DNA of 64,000 bases, taken from assembly GCA_023105745.1 (NCBI GenBank), contig JALGQZ010000009.1, positions 36,756,409 to 36,820,408 of the forward strand. Reading direction: 5' to 3'. Shown in pieces: positions 21,350 through 33,793 of the stretch; positions within the stretch are counted from its first letter, which is position 1; every line of letters starts with the position of its first letter. The position numbers were made by a program, and so were the translations under genes. Source of the stretch: Austropuccinia psidii (lineage: Eukaryota > Basidiomycota > Pucciniomycetes > Pucciniales > Sphaerophragmiaceae). The notes under the pieces were generated by a model. The model saw only the letters and a list, made by a program, of their open reading frames with translations. It ran no database searches and was not told the origin of the DNA.

Positions 21350-24300
21350 TTGGGAATCATGATGTGCTCAATGGTTCTCACATATTTCTTTCAAGAGCAC
21401 AATTTTGCACTCTGAATACTAGTGTCAAAAAATCTCTAAAATCTCTTATTTTTTCTTCTGTCTCTGATACTTTTTAAAGTATTCTCATCTATTCTGGTGC
21501 TAAAAACTCTTTTATTGCAAATATGTTTGTTCTCAAGTACTCATTGACTGTGTCAGAGCTCCCTAAAAAGAGTCCTCTTTTCATTCTGTATTCAAATGAC
21601 TACCCTGCTGTGTTCATCACTCATCATAACAAGTGGATAGTTGACTTTCCTTTCTTCCCAAGCTTTAAATGGGACCTTTTATCATAGATTCACCAAAGGG
21701 AGAAGACCTGATATTGGGCTATGATTTCCTATACCATTTTAATCTCATTATTGATTGGAAAAATGGTTTGATCACCTATGATTCTAGTGGTATTAAATCT
21801 TCTACTAGTAATGCCTCAGACACTGCTGTCAACAGTGTTACTGTGGTTGTTGAGCTTAAGACACCTTCCCTTACTCCTGCTGTCCATATCCCTCTCATTA
21901 TTCCGTCTCAGTCATTACTTCTGTCAAGAGATGAAATTTTCAAAGAGATAAAAGATGTTGGAGAAGATGCTGCTATATCTTCACTTTGTCTTTTTCAAGG
22001 GGATATGGACCTCCCTCCTTTATCCTTTCATGCGTACCTGGAGGAGAAGTGGGATGAAGAGGAAGAGCCAGAAGCAATTAAAACTGTGTTGAAGGTAGTT
22101 CCTCCTCCTTATCACCAATATTTGGATGTATTCTTGAAGGTTAAGGAAGAGAAACTTCCTCCACACCACTCCTGTGATCATCATATCAAATTGGAGGGTC
22201 TTCTACCTCCAGTTGGTTTTATCTACCCATTACCAAATCAAGAGTCAGAAACACTGTGGGCCTACATTTCAGAGAATATAGAGAAAGGTTCAATAAGACC
22301 AAGCCACTCTTCTACAGGAGTACCTGTCATTTTTGTTAAGAAAAAGGATGGGGCCTTTGTTTGTGTGTTGACTACCGCAAACTCAATTCTGTCACTAGGA
22401 GGAACAGGTATCCGGTTCCTCCTATGAACCAGCTTCTTACTGTATTCAATGGTTCCACTATCTTCTCCAAGATAGATCTGCATGGTACATATAATCCTTT
22501 GAGAATCAAAGAGGGGGATGAGCACTTAACTGCCTGTAGAACCAAATATGGTAGTTATGAGTATTTGGTTATCCCATTTAGCCTTACCAATGCTCCTGCT
22601 TCTTTCCATAATATTGTGAATGATATATTTGCAGAGTTTTTGGACATTTTTGTTGTAGTTTATTTACATGATATTATGGTCTTCTCTAGTTCTGAGGAGG
22701 AACATGTCAGACATGTGGGCCCTATCCTCCAAAGATTGAGGGACATAATTTGTTTGACAACGCCTCAAAGCTTGTATTTCATTCCTCAAGTGGGGAATAT
22801 TTGGGCTATGTTGTCTCGAGTGATGGTCTCAAGATGGAATCTTCAAAGGTTCAGAAAATCCTCAATTGGCCACAGCCCAAGAAGATCAAAGACCTTCAAT
22901 ATTTTCTTGCTTTTCCAATTTCTATTGTTGTTTTATTAAATATTACTCTAAAAGAATTACTGCTCTCACTTCCCTCCTCAAAAAAGAATCTCCTTTTTGT
23001 CTTCAATGAGGAAGCTCTTCATCAACTTCAAATACTCAAAGAAGCTTTCACCACTGCTCCTATCCTCTCATTTCAATCCTTCTCTACCAACTATTGAAAA
23101 TACCGATGCATCTGATTATGCCTTGGGGGCTGTACTGAGTCACGTGAATGACTCAGGAAAGCATCCCATTGCATTTGATAGTTGCAAGCTTCTACCAGCT
23201 GAGCTGAACTATGAAATTCATGACAAGTAACTCCTTCAAATGGTTCGGGCTCTGAAGCACTGGAGAGCCTTTCTCCTTTCTCTTTCTGCTCCCTTTGAAT
23301 TCTTGACAGAACACTCCTCCCTTCCCTTTTGAGGGCCTGGAAGACCACTCTTCTCTTCAGTATTTCATGTCTTCCAAAGTTCTTACTCATTGTGAGGCCC
23401 ATTGGGCTGAATTCCTTTCTGAGTTTCATTTCTGTAAGGTGTGGATATGAAGCTTTGATTAAATATCAAGTACTTTTCCTGTCCTCAAAATTTGTATAAG
23501 GTAAAATTGATTAAAAATGGTAAGAAGTAGTATTTTTAAAAAGGAAACACGCCAATTTTATTGTTTTAACTTTTTAAGTATAAAAAAATAATATAATAAA
23601 CATTTATGGCTTTACAAACAATAAAGATTTATCCAAAAATACTGTACCAGAGATATTTAAGGCTACAAAAGAAATTTCTTCAAGAGCAATTTCAATTTCA
23701 ATTAATTGAGCAAAGAACTGCAAGCAGTTAATTAAAGAACAAAGTCTTTTAAAAAGATATTTAAAGAAAAAACATGCCCAAAAGTGACCAGAGTGAATTT
23801 GGAAACAAAGTGACAAAGTTAACAGTGATGAAAGTTGCTTTCATTCACTTATGGGGTGGTTCAAGGGGTAAGAATGACTATAAGAGTTACAAACAGTGAT
23901 TATAATGATTTTTCACATGTTTAAAAGGTTTAAAATGATAGAATATGGGTGGTTGGAATCTTTTATTGATTGGTATAACAGTGTTTAAACTAATCATAAA
24001 AGGAAAAGATTCTAACATTAAGAGAAAAGCGGGGCAAAGAAGGCATTCTATTATAGCCATAAATTTTCTTACTCCAAAAGTAAAGTTTACTCTTGGCAGT
24101 CGTGGAAAACACTCTGAAAACAGAAAAGCCAATTATGGCATCATTGAACCCTGGTTTAGACCAAAAAAAGGGCTGGTTTTAGCCATTTTAGACCCTTAAG
24201 TCAGCCATTACTATAGTAATACCTGGCCTAGAGCCTTCAAAACAGGTCAGAATAAGTGTAAAAGACGTAGAAACCAGTTAAAACTGTTTTTACTAAGATT

Positions 24301-26891
24301 GTTTGATCTTAAGGGTGGTTTTAACCTCTTGGCAACAGTTAAAACTACCCTGGTTGGTCTCAAAACCTCATCATCAATTGAGTCACAGACCCTGTGACTC
24401 AATCCCAGGCCAAAAGTGATGAACGTTTTGTGTATTTTGACATCTCACGCCTGTCAGAAAGGATTTTGGGGGTCTTGCTCCCCCTTAGAGCTAGGAGTTC
24501 CTTTCCCCCCCAAATTTAATCTTTCCAATTTATTTTTTCCTTTAATACCTCATCATGTATTATACTTACAGTTTACATATGTAACATATGTAAAACAATT
24601 GAGCTTTACAGTATACTACTGTAATAATTGTCACCTCATATATAAATTAAATTTAACTTATGTAAGACATGTGCACATTTTGACAATTCAATTGAATTCA
24701 ATTGAAAACACTTCAATTTCTCATAACTTCTAAAATATACACAACACCTCAATTTTAACACAAAAATTGATGATTAACAATACATGTGATGTGAATTCAA
24801 ATAAGGTTTTGAGGATTTTCAACTTTTATACAGAAAATACAAAAAAGTTAATTTAAGCTTATTTAGAGTTGAGTTACAAAACATTCACTCAGAAGTGACC
24901 CCACCTAATTTTTTATAAGGAATCCAATGGTGAAATAAGTTTTATATGTTTATTTGCTAGATCAAAAGTTAGGATATATTTTATTTAACCTTTTTCCAAA
25001 CTTATTTTATTTTTGGTAATTTTGTTGAAAATTCATTTTTACTTAATTTTTTCAAGTAAAAATGTGTTCTTACACTTTTCAAATTTAATGTATTTTTATT
25101 TTTAAATTATAATGAAATTTTTTATTTTGTATATAAATTCATATTTATATTTCAATTTTTATTTTAATAATGTAAATAAATATAATATATTTATGTTTGT
25201 ATATTAATTTTTTGTTTGTGGTCTTTTGGGTATATGAAAATACCTCTAAGGCTCACAATTTCACTATTACTTACCGCCCAGGCAGGCTGTCCACTTTACC
25301 AGATGCCTTGTCACGTTGGGGCAGCTTGTACCCAGAGAAGGTGGTGGACTTCATCAGAAAGAATACTCAAACCTTTCATCAGGTGATCAAGCAAGATGGA
25401 ATTCAAGAGTCAAGATTCTTCTCAATTAAGGTTGAAATACTCTCAGATTTGGTTGAACAGATTCAAACAGGAGTGTGGCAAGACAAAGACTACAAGGAAA
25501 TACTCAATAAAATGGCAAGAGTTGAATCAGTCTCAGATTACAATCTTGAGCCTGAAGCCAAGTTATTGTTATTCAAAGATAGAGTGGTAATCCCACTCAA
25601 TATTATTCAAAGGCATCATGACTCACCATTTGCTGGCCACCCTGGCCAGGAGAAGACCCTCAAGCTCATAAAGAGGGATTTTTATTGGGCTGGCATGAAT
25701 CAATTAATTAAAGACTATGTGTCCCCATGTCAGAAATGTTCAAGAAAGAAGAATATTCATCATAAGAAGTTTGGCTTACTCAAGCCTCTTCAAATTCCAT
25801 CTGGTCCTTGGAATTCATTATCAATGGACTTTATCACTCAATTGCCCTTGTCAAACAACTTTGATTCCATTCTAGTAGTTGTGGACAGGTTCTCAAAAAT
25901 GGCAATCTTCATTCCAACTTATGGAACAATCACTTCCCTGGAGTTAGCTCAAATCTTCATTAACCATGTCTTTTCTAAACATGGCCTCCCAGCCAGTTTT
26001 GTTAGTTATAGAGGCGCCTTATTTGTTTAATCATTTTGGACTCAATTATGTCAGCAGCCCAAGATATCGAGAGACCTTTCAACCGCTTTTAACCCTGAAA
26101 CAGATGGACATACAAAGAGGGTAAATAAGATTCTAGAACAGTATCTTTGAATGTATGTCAGTAACCATCAAGATGACTGGCACACCTGGCTCCCTCTGGC
26201 TGAATTTTCCTACAATAATGCATAACACTCATCAACAAAACAATCACCTTTTTTCACCATTTATGGAAGAAATCCCAGTTTTGACTCAATCCATATTTCT
26301 CAATACTCACCTTCTGGAAAGTTAACTACAAAAATTCAATCAGCACAGCAGATAGTAAGAGACAAATTGGAGTCAGCAATAAGGAAATTCAACAGGTATG
26401 CAGATAGAAATAGGACAATTCCACCTGATTTCCAACCTGGGGACAAAGTATGGATAGCTTCCAAGAATATCAAGACTACAAGACCCACCAAGAAGCTTTC
26501 ACAAATATGATTGGGACCCTTCGAAGTCTTGGAGAAAGTCAGAAGCCATGCATATCACCTCAAGTTGCCTTTGAAATGTAAGCCAGTTCACCCTGTCTTC
26601 CATGTGTCATCACTAGAACCAGTCAAACAGTCAAGTATCCTAAATCAAAATCAATTTCCACCACAACAAATCTTAGTGTAGGAGCAAGAATAATGGGAAG
26701 TGGCTCAGGTTCTTGACTCAAAGCTCAAAAGACACAAATTATGGTATCTCATAGAGTGGAAAGGATTCAGTGAAGACCCAGAAAGAAAAACTTGGGAACC
26801 AGCTTCCAAATTTACCATTTCAACAGACCTTGTCAAAGATTTCCACTCATTGTATCCTGACAAGCCTGGCCCAAATACCGCAAGAGTTTGA
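21337..26891 (+). pseudogene. I-b pol, dead, interrupted by a family III solo LTR
   Basis: Domains are in the usual order but damaged. The protease motif DSGA reads YSGA (about 21495). RT has YLHD instead of YLDD (about 22665). RNase H (about 23095-23430 and 25258 on) is split by the LTR at 23433-25257. The integrase keeps HHDSPFAGHPGQ and SMDFITQLP, but the second catalytic Asp segment reads VSYRG for VSDRG, and a stop follows near 26028. The chromodomain (26700-26891) is still open with LIEWKGFSEDPERKTWEP. Frameshifts near 22400 and 22750 and many stops lie between these segments. Confidence 0.85.
23433..25257 (+). repeat. Family III solo LTR in I-b RNase H
   Basis: TGTAAGGTGTGGATATGA...CTCTAAGGCTCACA, 1825 bp, with TG...CA ends and perfect 5-bp target duplications ATTTC (23428-23432 and 25258-25262). 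Removing it rejoins the RNase H/linker reading (GAGTTTCATTTC to ACTATTACTTACCG). Very AT-rich at its 3' end. No internal element remains. Confidence 0.93.
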
Positions 26892-27552
26892 TTTTTGGTT
26901 CTTGGTGGGAATTGGAGCTTATGAAAGTAATTTCCTCTCCTGGAATGCACCCTTAAGGGGGTATTCTACCCAAATATGTTGTGAGCATCACCTTGGCCAC
27001 CTTGTGAGCACTTGTAAAATTCTTTGTACAGGTACAGAACACCTTGCGGCATCAATACCCCTGAGATTAGACCTTTCATCAATATATGGCCAAATTCCCT
27101 CTTTTTATTTACTATTTTCTTCTTCTTTCATATTTTATCATTCCAAATTATGCCATTAATTATTATTCAAGACATTCCTCAACTCAAATTAATATATGGA
27201 AGAGTTATCCATTCTATTATGGTTCTTGGTGGGGATTGGAAGTTATGAAAGTAAGTCTCATCTCCTGGTATGGATCCCTGAGGGTTCAACTTCTTTTAAA
27301 ACATCATCTTGGCCAAAATCAAGCAACTTACCACAAGAAGGACAAACCTCAGGAATTGAATTATTCTCTCTTTACTCTCTTTTTCTCTCATTTTATTTCT
27401 TTAATTACTTATATAGTCTTATTTCTTTATTTATTAAAGCAGCAGCATCCCCACCCATATCGTGTATTGGGAGGTTCCATTTAATATTTATTCTTAGTAT
27501 TTTATAAGAGTGGGGATAGAAGTAAAACCAAACACAAACAAGGAAAATGAAA
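26892..27552 (+). other. I-b spacer between pol and opposite-strand gene
   Basis: This non-coding spacer carries the family's spaced direct repeat (GGTGGGAATTGGAGCTTATG at about 26904 and GGTGGGGATTGGAAGTTATG at about 27229). It corresponds to 48347-49102 of I-c. Confidence 0.6.
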
Positions 27553-28735
27553 CTAGTTATCTCTACCCAAATGATCAAAAGTCTTCTGTAAATCATTGAT
27601 TAGTTCATCTTCATACCAGGAACATTTTGCAGCCATTTCCTCAGAGGCAGTTCCAGGAATAGTCCTATCATTGGCATACTCACTCAACTCCCTACTATTT
27701 CTATCAACCGTTCTAAACAACCTGGCCACAGCATCTTGATTTTCACTCACTGTATTTGGGTCTTCTCTGGTAACTTGGATGGGCCAACTCTCCCTTTTTT
27801 GAAAGACTTGAGCGGCAGGAAATGGAAAAGGAAAAGGTTCTTCTCCTTGTCTACTGGAGCTGGCCACAGGTTGAAGTTGTTGAGAAGTGGCTATGGGGGA
27901 ATTTCTGGACTGAGGGATGGGGGTTTGTCTTACTGCTAGAATTAAGGCAGGCCTAGTGGTGGAAGAGAAGTTGGAAGGTTCTGGGAGTGCTGGAAATAAT
28001 GTGACTTTGGAATCTTTTGGCAGGAGGATGAGAAGGGGAAGTACTGGTTTGACGGCCAATGGCATTATGAACCACCTCAACTTCTTCACCATCCAATTCA
28101 TCCCTGCCTTCAGCATCAGGATCAGGTGGGGAATTGGCAATCCGTCTTATTTTCTGCACAACACCTTCAGTATTCATCCTGGATATGGGGACTTCAGAGC
28201 TGGAATAGATTGTCCTACCACAAACTGAGATGGGCCCTCCAACATTAGTCCACCTGTCCACATCCCTTTTCCTAGAACCAGTCATTATATCAAGATTTTA
28301 GCATTCAATTCAATAGAGAAATTCACCAGACTCACAATTAGAATACCCTGAAGTAAAATCAGGAGTAGGGGCTTCAGAAACAGGGAACTCCTGCCCAAAA
28401 GTCCCATCCGTTTTACTCGCTAAAAATCTTCTGATGTTTGAACCACATGGTCCAGAACAAGGACATGGCTTCTTCCCAACAAAGCAAAAGTGGCACTTTT
28501 AAGACCTTGGATTTTAATGTTGAAAACAATATTCTCTTTTGGCCAGAAACTTGGTACAAGCAGGATCAATAACTTCAACTGCTTTATAACCATCATAGGT
28601 TTGGGAAGGATCAAAGTGGAAAGAAGAAGCCAATTGACTGAGGATGCCAGAGCCACAAAGCACAGAAGGTGGTGGCGCATAAGGAGAATATTCAGTGGTT
28701 TCAGTCAGTTTGGAACTCATGAACAAAGATTATGA
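27553..28735 (-). pseudogene. I-b copy of the opposite-strand Zn2Cys6-like gene, decayed
   Basis: On the minus strand, exon 1 runs from about 28735 to 28336 and exon 2 from 28284 to 27553. The donor (GTGAGT) is intact, but the acceptor reads TATAA|TGAC where I-c has TTTAG|TGAC, so the splice site is lost. The second cysteine of the cluster is Phe (ACTKFLAKREYC), and a frameshift after CFQH removes the second cysteine module from frame. The C-terminal part (NSRELSEYANDRTIPGTAS, EEMAAKCSWYEDELINDL) remains recognisable. Confidence 0.75.
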
Positions 28736-29115
28736 AAGCAGAAGAAGTCAAGGTGTCAGAATATTGCACTTCAAGCTTGAAAAAATTCATCAAGAAAGTG
28801 GGTTGTAACTCAATTATGCCCCCCTCAAAGTCCTCAAAAAGAAAAATGAAGACCCTGATTCTCTTGGATTGAAATGACTAACCAGGACCTCCCATTAAGC
28901 TCTGGGGAGGTCAGGTTCTTGATGGTCCTGAACCCTCTCAATGGGCCCAGGCTATGTGGTGGGAAGTTGATCCCATGGACCCCCTGTAGCCAGGGGGTCA
29001 CCAAAAGCTCCCACAGACTGCAAATCACAGTCCAAAGTCCATGGACTGTGGACCATAGGACACCAAAATCACAAAAGGGTCCCAAAAGGCCAAAAATGGC
29101 CTTAAACAAAGAAAC
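28736..29115 (+). other. Truncated 3' non-coding block of I-b
   Basis: It matches the start of the 3' block of I-c (50400-50770), including ATTATGCCCCCCTC and the GGACCATAGGAC-type repeat, and then stops near 29115. Beyond that point the sequence reads as II-b integrase on the minus strand. The rest of the block, the polypurine tract and the LTR are absent. Confidence 0.7.
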
Positions 29116-30180
29116 AAAAAATTCAGGTTCCATGTGTGATTTGTCCCACCTCTGCTTATTATATTCTTTTTCCTCAGATATGCATTTGGCAGCTGTGTCA
29201 CAAGCCCTCTTCCACATTTCATGGAAATATTTGGCTGTGGGGTGGATGTTCAGAAGCTTTGTCTTCAAGTGATCCACAGGAAATAGGGGATTCCACCCCT
29301 TCTCTACCAGTGCAGGTGTTTTTCCTGTGGTAGGGTGCTGACTGGAATTATAAGCCAGATGGACTGCTGGTAGAAGGGTAACCCAGTCATGGGTGCAACC
29401 TTCATGGTCCTTGTATTCCATGCCATAGGCACAGAATCTTCCAAGGATGCCCTCCATTGTCTGGATCATCCTTTCAGCTAATCCATCTGTTTGTGGATGG
29501 TAAGCTGTGGAAAATGCAAGCTTGGTGCCAAGTAGGTCATACATGTTTGTCCGAAATTCAGATGTGATCTTTGGGTCCCTATCACTCATAATGATTTTTG
29601 GGACTCCAGAGATAGATATTATGTTATTCTAGAATGACAGAGCAGTATCCATGGCTGTGTCCTCCTTGTGAAATGGTAGGCACCTCATACTCTTGCTGAA
29701 CCTATCAACTATGATAAAGCAGGTATTGAAGTTCTCTTTGCCTCCTGGGACAAGTCCTGTGACCCAGTTCATGCTGATGGTTTCCCATGGGTGTTTGGGT
29801 TCTTCTTTGTGTTGAATTAATGCATACTTCTTCCCATGTTTCATATCTTCCTTCTGGAATCTTCCACAAGTGTTGATGTATTCACTCAACTCTTGCTCCC
29901 ATTTGGGCCACCAAGCTGTGCTTGCTACCCTTTCCTTGGTCCTGTCTTCACTCATGTGTCTCATATAGGGGCAGTCATGGCATTCTTGTAGGATAAAGGA
30001 TATACGGTATGCGTCTATTATTGTTAGTGAACTAGTTTGTTTCTCTCTATGGTAGAGCAGGCCATCTATAAGGAAAGATTTGTTGTACTTATAGTCCCTC
30101 CAACTTGGATTCCAGTTCTGGGCTCCTGTAGTTTTGTTGAAGGAGTTGAAACAATATGCCACACTGTTTGTTTTTGGTAT
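29115..30180 (-). pseudogene. II-b integrase, defective
   Basis: The 30162-29629 segment holds the zinc-binding region (CHDCPYMRHMSEDRT...NTCGRF, where the final Cys has become Phe) and the first catalytic stretch. The latter reads ISMNWVTGLV, with Asn where the family has Asp. The 29589 segment supplies [12 protein letters not shown] (second Asp) and [17 protein letters not shown] (Glu). The reading continues into [14 protein letters not shown] and stops matching integrase after SHMEPEF, at the junction with I-b. The open frame then runs into antisense I-b sequence down to 28834, giving a chimeric C-terminus that is not a real protein. Confidence 0.85.
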
Positions 30181-31276
30181 ATGTCTTCATCACTGCATTG
30201 AAGAATTCATTATGCAGTTCTGAGGAGCTTATTCCCAATATGGGAGTTTCTTTTCCTTCTTAATCAGTGTTTCCACTGTCTGGGGTACCACTTTCTGGTG
30301 CCCATTCAGAAAATTTGAAGTTTTTCCTCCTATCTATTTCCATAAAATGGATAGGGATCTTGCCTGCTACTTCAGGGTCATAATCTGGATTTCTCTTGAC
30401 ATTATCCAGTGGCCATCTGCATTGGTATGACTTTTACCTTCTTTGTATATGATGGTCATGTTCCCTCTATACTCTTGCATGGCTATTTGCCACCTCAACA
30501 TGTGTCTATTGGTAGTCTTCATGTTCAGTAAAGACTTCAAGGTGGTGCAGTCTGTGTAGACTTTTAGGACTGCACCCTCCAAAGAATAATGGAGTTTCTC
30601 CAGAGCCCAGACTAAGCATAGAAATTCAGTCTGGGTGGCTCCATACCTGGCTTCTGAATGTTTCAGTTTCCTAGAGATGTAACATATTTCTCCCTCTCTT
30701 GGTTCACCATCTACACTTTGTCTCTGGTGAATGGCTGCTTGCAAGCCTTGGATACATGCTGCATCTATGTATAACTTGAATGGTAGTTCAAATTCAGTCA
30801 AGATGATCACATGTGCATTTGTGAGTTCATGTTTGATCCTCTCATATGCATCCCTTCTTTTCTTGGTAATTTAAAAAATAGATCTTTTGAACATAACTTG
30901 TATAAACTACTATTTATGTGGGCAGAATCATTTATGTCGTTTCTATAGTAGCTAGCAAACCCAAGGAAAGATTGCATCTCTTTGATGTTTCTTGGTACCG
31001 GCTTTTGCAGTACTGCTGCTACTTTTTTCTGGTCGATTGCCAGACTAAGACCTGAGACTTTATGTCCTGGAGCTAGTAGCTATTGTTGGCCAAAATTGCA
31101 CTTTTTAAGTGTAATCTTTAGGTTGATTGGTATGCATTTACTTATCACTTTGTCTATGTATTGCACATGATCTTCCAATGTCTCTGAGTATATAATAATA
31201 TCATTAATATAAAATACCATCCAGTCTTCAAATATTTCTTCTTGTAATATTGTGTCCATCATCCTTTGGAAGGGGA
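30181..31276 (-). pseudogene. II-b RNase H and C-terminal RT
   Basis: The 30810-30367 segment has RNase H features (FKLYIDAACIQGLQAAIHQR, WALEKLHYSLEGAVLKVYTD, NMTIIYKEGKSHTNADGHW). The 31276-31080 segment has the RT catalytic region with YIND in place of YIDD, so the second half of the catalytic pair is mutated. The stretch 30830-31080 is decayed but matches 860-1140 of II-a. Confidence 0.8.
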
Positions 31277-32681
31277 TGTCACTAAAAGGAAAGGAAGACA
31301 ATGGCCGGGATAACAAGAAGCCAAAAGCCAAAGAGCCAACTAAATGAATCCTCAATTCAATGTTTCAGCTTAATATTCTCAGTATTTACTTTAATCAGGT
31401 AAAAAGAAATAAGGATAAAAAAATTGAATATATTAATTAACTGGGGAAAAAGTCCCCAGGTGATGAAAGGTGGCCAGTATATTTGAAAAGCTGGAAGGCT
31501 GATCCTAGAAGGTGAATCATCCAGCTGTATTGTCTGAATTAGGCTAATATAGTTCTGGCCATCTTGAGAATTGAACTGTGTGACTGAATTCCCACAGTGG
31601 AATATGAATTGGCCCAATTGGGCCAAGGCCATACAGGATACTTGATTACTACCTGTATAGACCAATTGAGCTGTCCAAGGCATGCTGAGTGCTTGATGCC
31701 TTGACAATGATTGAATATGATTGATTACCTCTGAGAATTGCCCTTATAATAGTCCTGGTGAGAATTGACAACCCAACTCCTGCAGGCCCAGGTGGTTGGG
31801 GTCCTCAAATGGTCTTCTGGTAGCCACCAGGGAATTTCCAGACTGAATATCTGAGAAGTCCTCCTTCAAAGATGGTGATGGATTTGGGGACTTAATTTGG
31901 AATCACGTAACTGGGTCCTGAAAGTGTCACCATTGGATTGCTGAGCAAAAATGGTGCATAATGGTATATTATACCAAATATGCACACTCCTGGTCCATGA
32001 GTACAGAGTGCATTGAAGGAAGGGAAGTATTCCCCTGAACTGGAGGGGAATCCCTGCTTGGGGCTGATCTGGTGGCCTCTGATGGCTGCCAGAGGCCATG
32101 GACTGATTTATGGCCAACTTGTGGTTCTTGGTCAATTTGGGTCCTAAGGTGGGTTTTGGCCATTTGGGGTGAAATACTGGCTCAGGTGGGCCCACTTTTG
32201 GTTTGGGGGCTTATGGCTGGCCCCTTGGCCCCTTTTGGCCTCATTGGAATTGGGCCAAAAGGGGCCTAAGGGTCCCACAGACCGCGTCCCATGGGCTGTA
32301 GAGGCTGTAGGGGCCCTAAGTGGCCCAAAACCCCCTAATATAAAGGGTTGGGCCAAGGGATCTGGTGGTCGCCGGAGGGGCCATAGGCCCCTGGAAGACT
32401 GAAAAGACCCCCAGGCCCAAAAAAAGAATAATGGTCTGGGGGTTGGTGAGATGAGGGATTGGCCAATGAGGCCAATGAAGGTGGGATATGGCCTGAGGGC
32501 ATAAAAGAGGTTTGGGGCCATATTTTTCCAGTGGAAGGGTGTTATGGCCAAGAGGCCATAGAGCACCAAAATATTACAATTGGAAATAAAAAATATTATA
32601 TTTCCAATTGACCATGACTTGGGTTCAGGTTGAAATTGCCACAACACTCATTGAGAGGGGTGATTATTTGTGGTTGTGACA
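31277..32681 (-). repeat. Family IV solo LTR inside II-b reverse transcriptase
   Basis: The plus strand starts TGTCACTAAAAGG and ends GTGGTTGTGACA (1405 bp). It lies exactly where II-a has continuous RT coding (GGAAGTGGGCTGGTGC). Flanks GGGGA and GTGGG look like a decayed 5-bp duplication of GTGGG. It shares with family I LTRs the hairpin CTGGGGA/TCCCCAG (31441-31459), the adjacent TTAATTAA and the terminal GGTTGT(G/T)ACA. It is otherwise different and nearly twice as long, with a GC-rich second half (32200-32420). Open frames inside it are not credible genes. Confidence 0.8.
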
Positions 32682-33148
32682 GTGGGCTGTTGAATTTTTG
32701 ATGCCAAATGGCATCCTGGTATACTCATATATGCCCATATGGCATATGATTCTGAGTAATTTGATGGAGTTTGGTTTACCTTCATTCTGGTGGAAACCTT
32801 TCATACAATCCCTCTGGGTTATGTATTTGGCTTTTGCCAGTTTGTCTAAGGCATGAGGTATCCTGGGTATAGGGTACCTGTCAGCTTTTGTGTAGCTATT
32901 CAGAGCTCTGAAATCTCCACACAGCCTATAATTGCCATCATGCCAGGTGACCAGGATAGGAGTAGTAATTTCCACTATTTCACTGTGCCCAATATTTCTG
33001 AGGACATCCATGTCCAGGAATTCATGGACATGTTTTTCAATTTTCTTCCTTGTTTCCAGACTTGCTGGGTATGGAGGTCTCCTGAGCATGGGTGGATAAG
33101 GTCTTTCCAGATCTAGTTAGAGTTCTACAACATTGCCTCTAATTTTGC
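32682..33148 (-). pseudogene. II-b N-terminal RT
   Basis: It encodes RRPPYPASLETRKKIEKHV, ITTPILVTWHDGNYRLCGDF and MGIYEYTRMPFGIKNS, and then is cut by the family IV LTR. It keeps the tyrosine (AKAKYIT) that became a stop in II-a. Confidence 0.85.
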
Positions 33149-33793
33149 CTAGGGGTTCTTCCCAATGGCAAATGCTGGTCTGTTCTCTCTCAGCATCTTC
33201 AGTAAACTTAGTTTTTGTTTACTTGTGAGGGTAGTGTTAAACTGGCCCTCTCTGAATTCAGTAAGTAGTTCTTCCAGTGGATCCTGGGCAGATATTTGGT
33301 ATATATCAAGTGAAAATTTCTTTTCCTTGTTGGTATCAATGTTAATGTGCCTGTTTTTACTATTGCCAATATCAATACCATACATCCTCTGGTAATCTGT
33401 CCCCAGTAAAAGCCCTTGGATGTGGGCATCATCAAGCACTACAAACTGTGGGTTGAGTCTGATATTACCCTTCCTATGGGGTATAATTAATGGAATTCAT
33501 CTTCTGTGAAGCACTTTTGAAGTTCCTTCCCTTGGTTGGCAACAGTTGTTTTTCCCAATTTGAGAAGTGTTTCACCCAATATTTCTGGCCACTATGGAGC
33601 AGTGTGCCCCACTGTCAATGTAAAATAGGTGTTGAGAATTGTCAATGAAAACAGTCATTTTTTGTGGTGTGACCAGGAATGTTTGTGCATCCTGTGTATG
33701 TTTGCACAAGTTTTTATTGGAAGTGTCTTGTGGCATGCCTGCTTCCAAGTGTATGTCCTGGATTTGTAGTGGGGTTTCCTCTTGGCATTCCAC
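33149..33793 (-). pseudogene. II-b protease region
   Basis: Segments 33793-33572 and 33439-33149 carry the aspartic protease motif FYIDSGAHCSIVARN and then FLLGTDYQRM-like sequence (LLLGTDYQRMYGIDI). A deletion and frameshift near 33490-33570 separate them relative to II-a. Confidence 0.75.

Larger units (their letters stand above)
17085..29115 (+). mobile_element. Family I chromovirus I-b, decayed, 3' end lost
   Basis: It starts with a family I LTR (17085-17848) only five bases (TTATC) after the II-a LTR. It then has leader, ORF1, gag, pol, spacer and the opposite-strand gene in the same order as I-c. It ends near 29115 inside the 3' non-coding block, so roughly 600 bp and the 3' LTR are gone, and it abuts II-b integrase in the opposite orientation. 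Two solo LTRs lie inside it (19346-20775 in gag and 23433-25257 in RNase H). Many stops and lost catalytic residues make it the oldest of the three family I copies. Confidence 0.85.

Noticed and set aside
28834..29120. C-terminal extension of II-b integrase
   Set aside because: From SHMEPEF on, the frame reads through antisense I-b non-coding sequence; it is a junction artefact, not a domain.
32144..32647. 167-codon open frame inside the family IV LTR
   Set aside because: It lies in GC-rich repetitive LTR sequence, both strands are open there, and it has no similarity or conservation in other copies.
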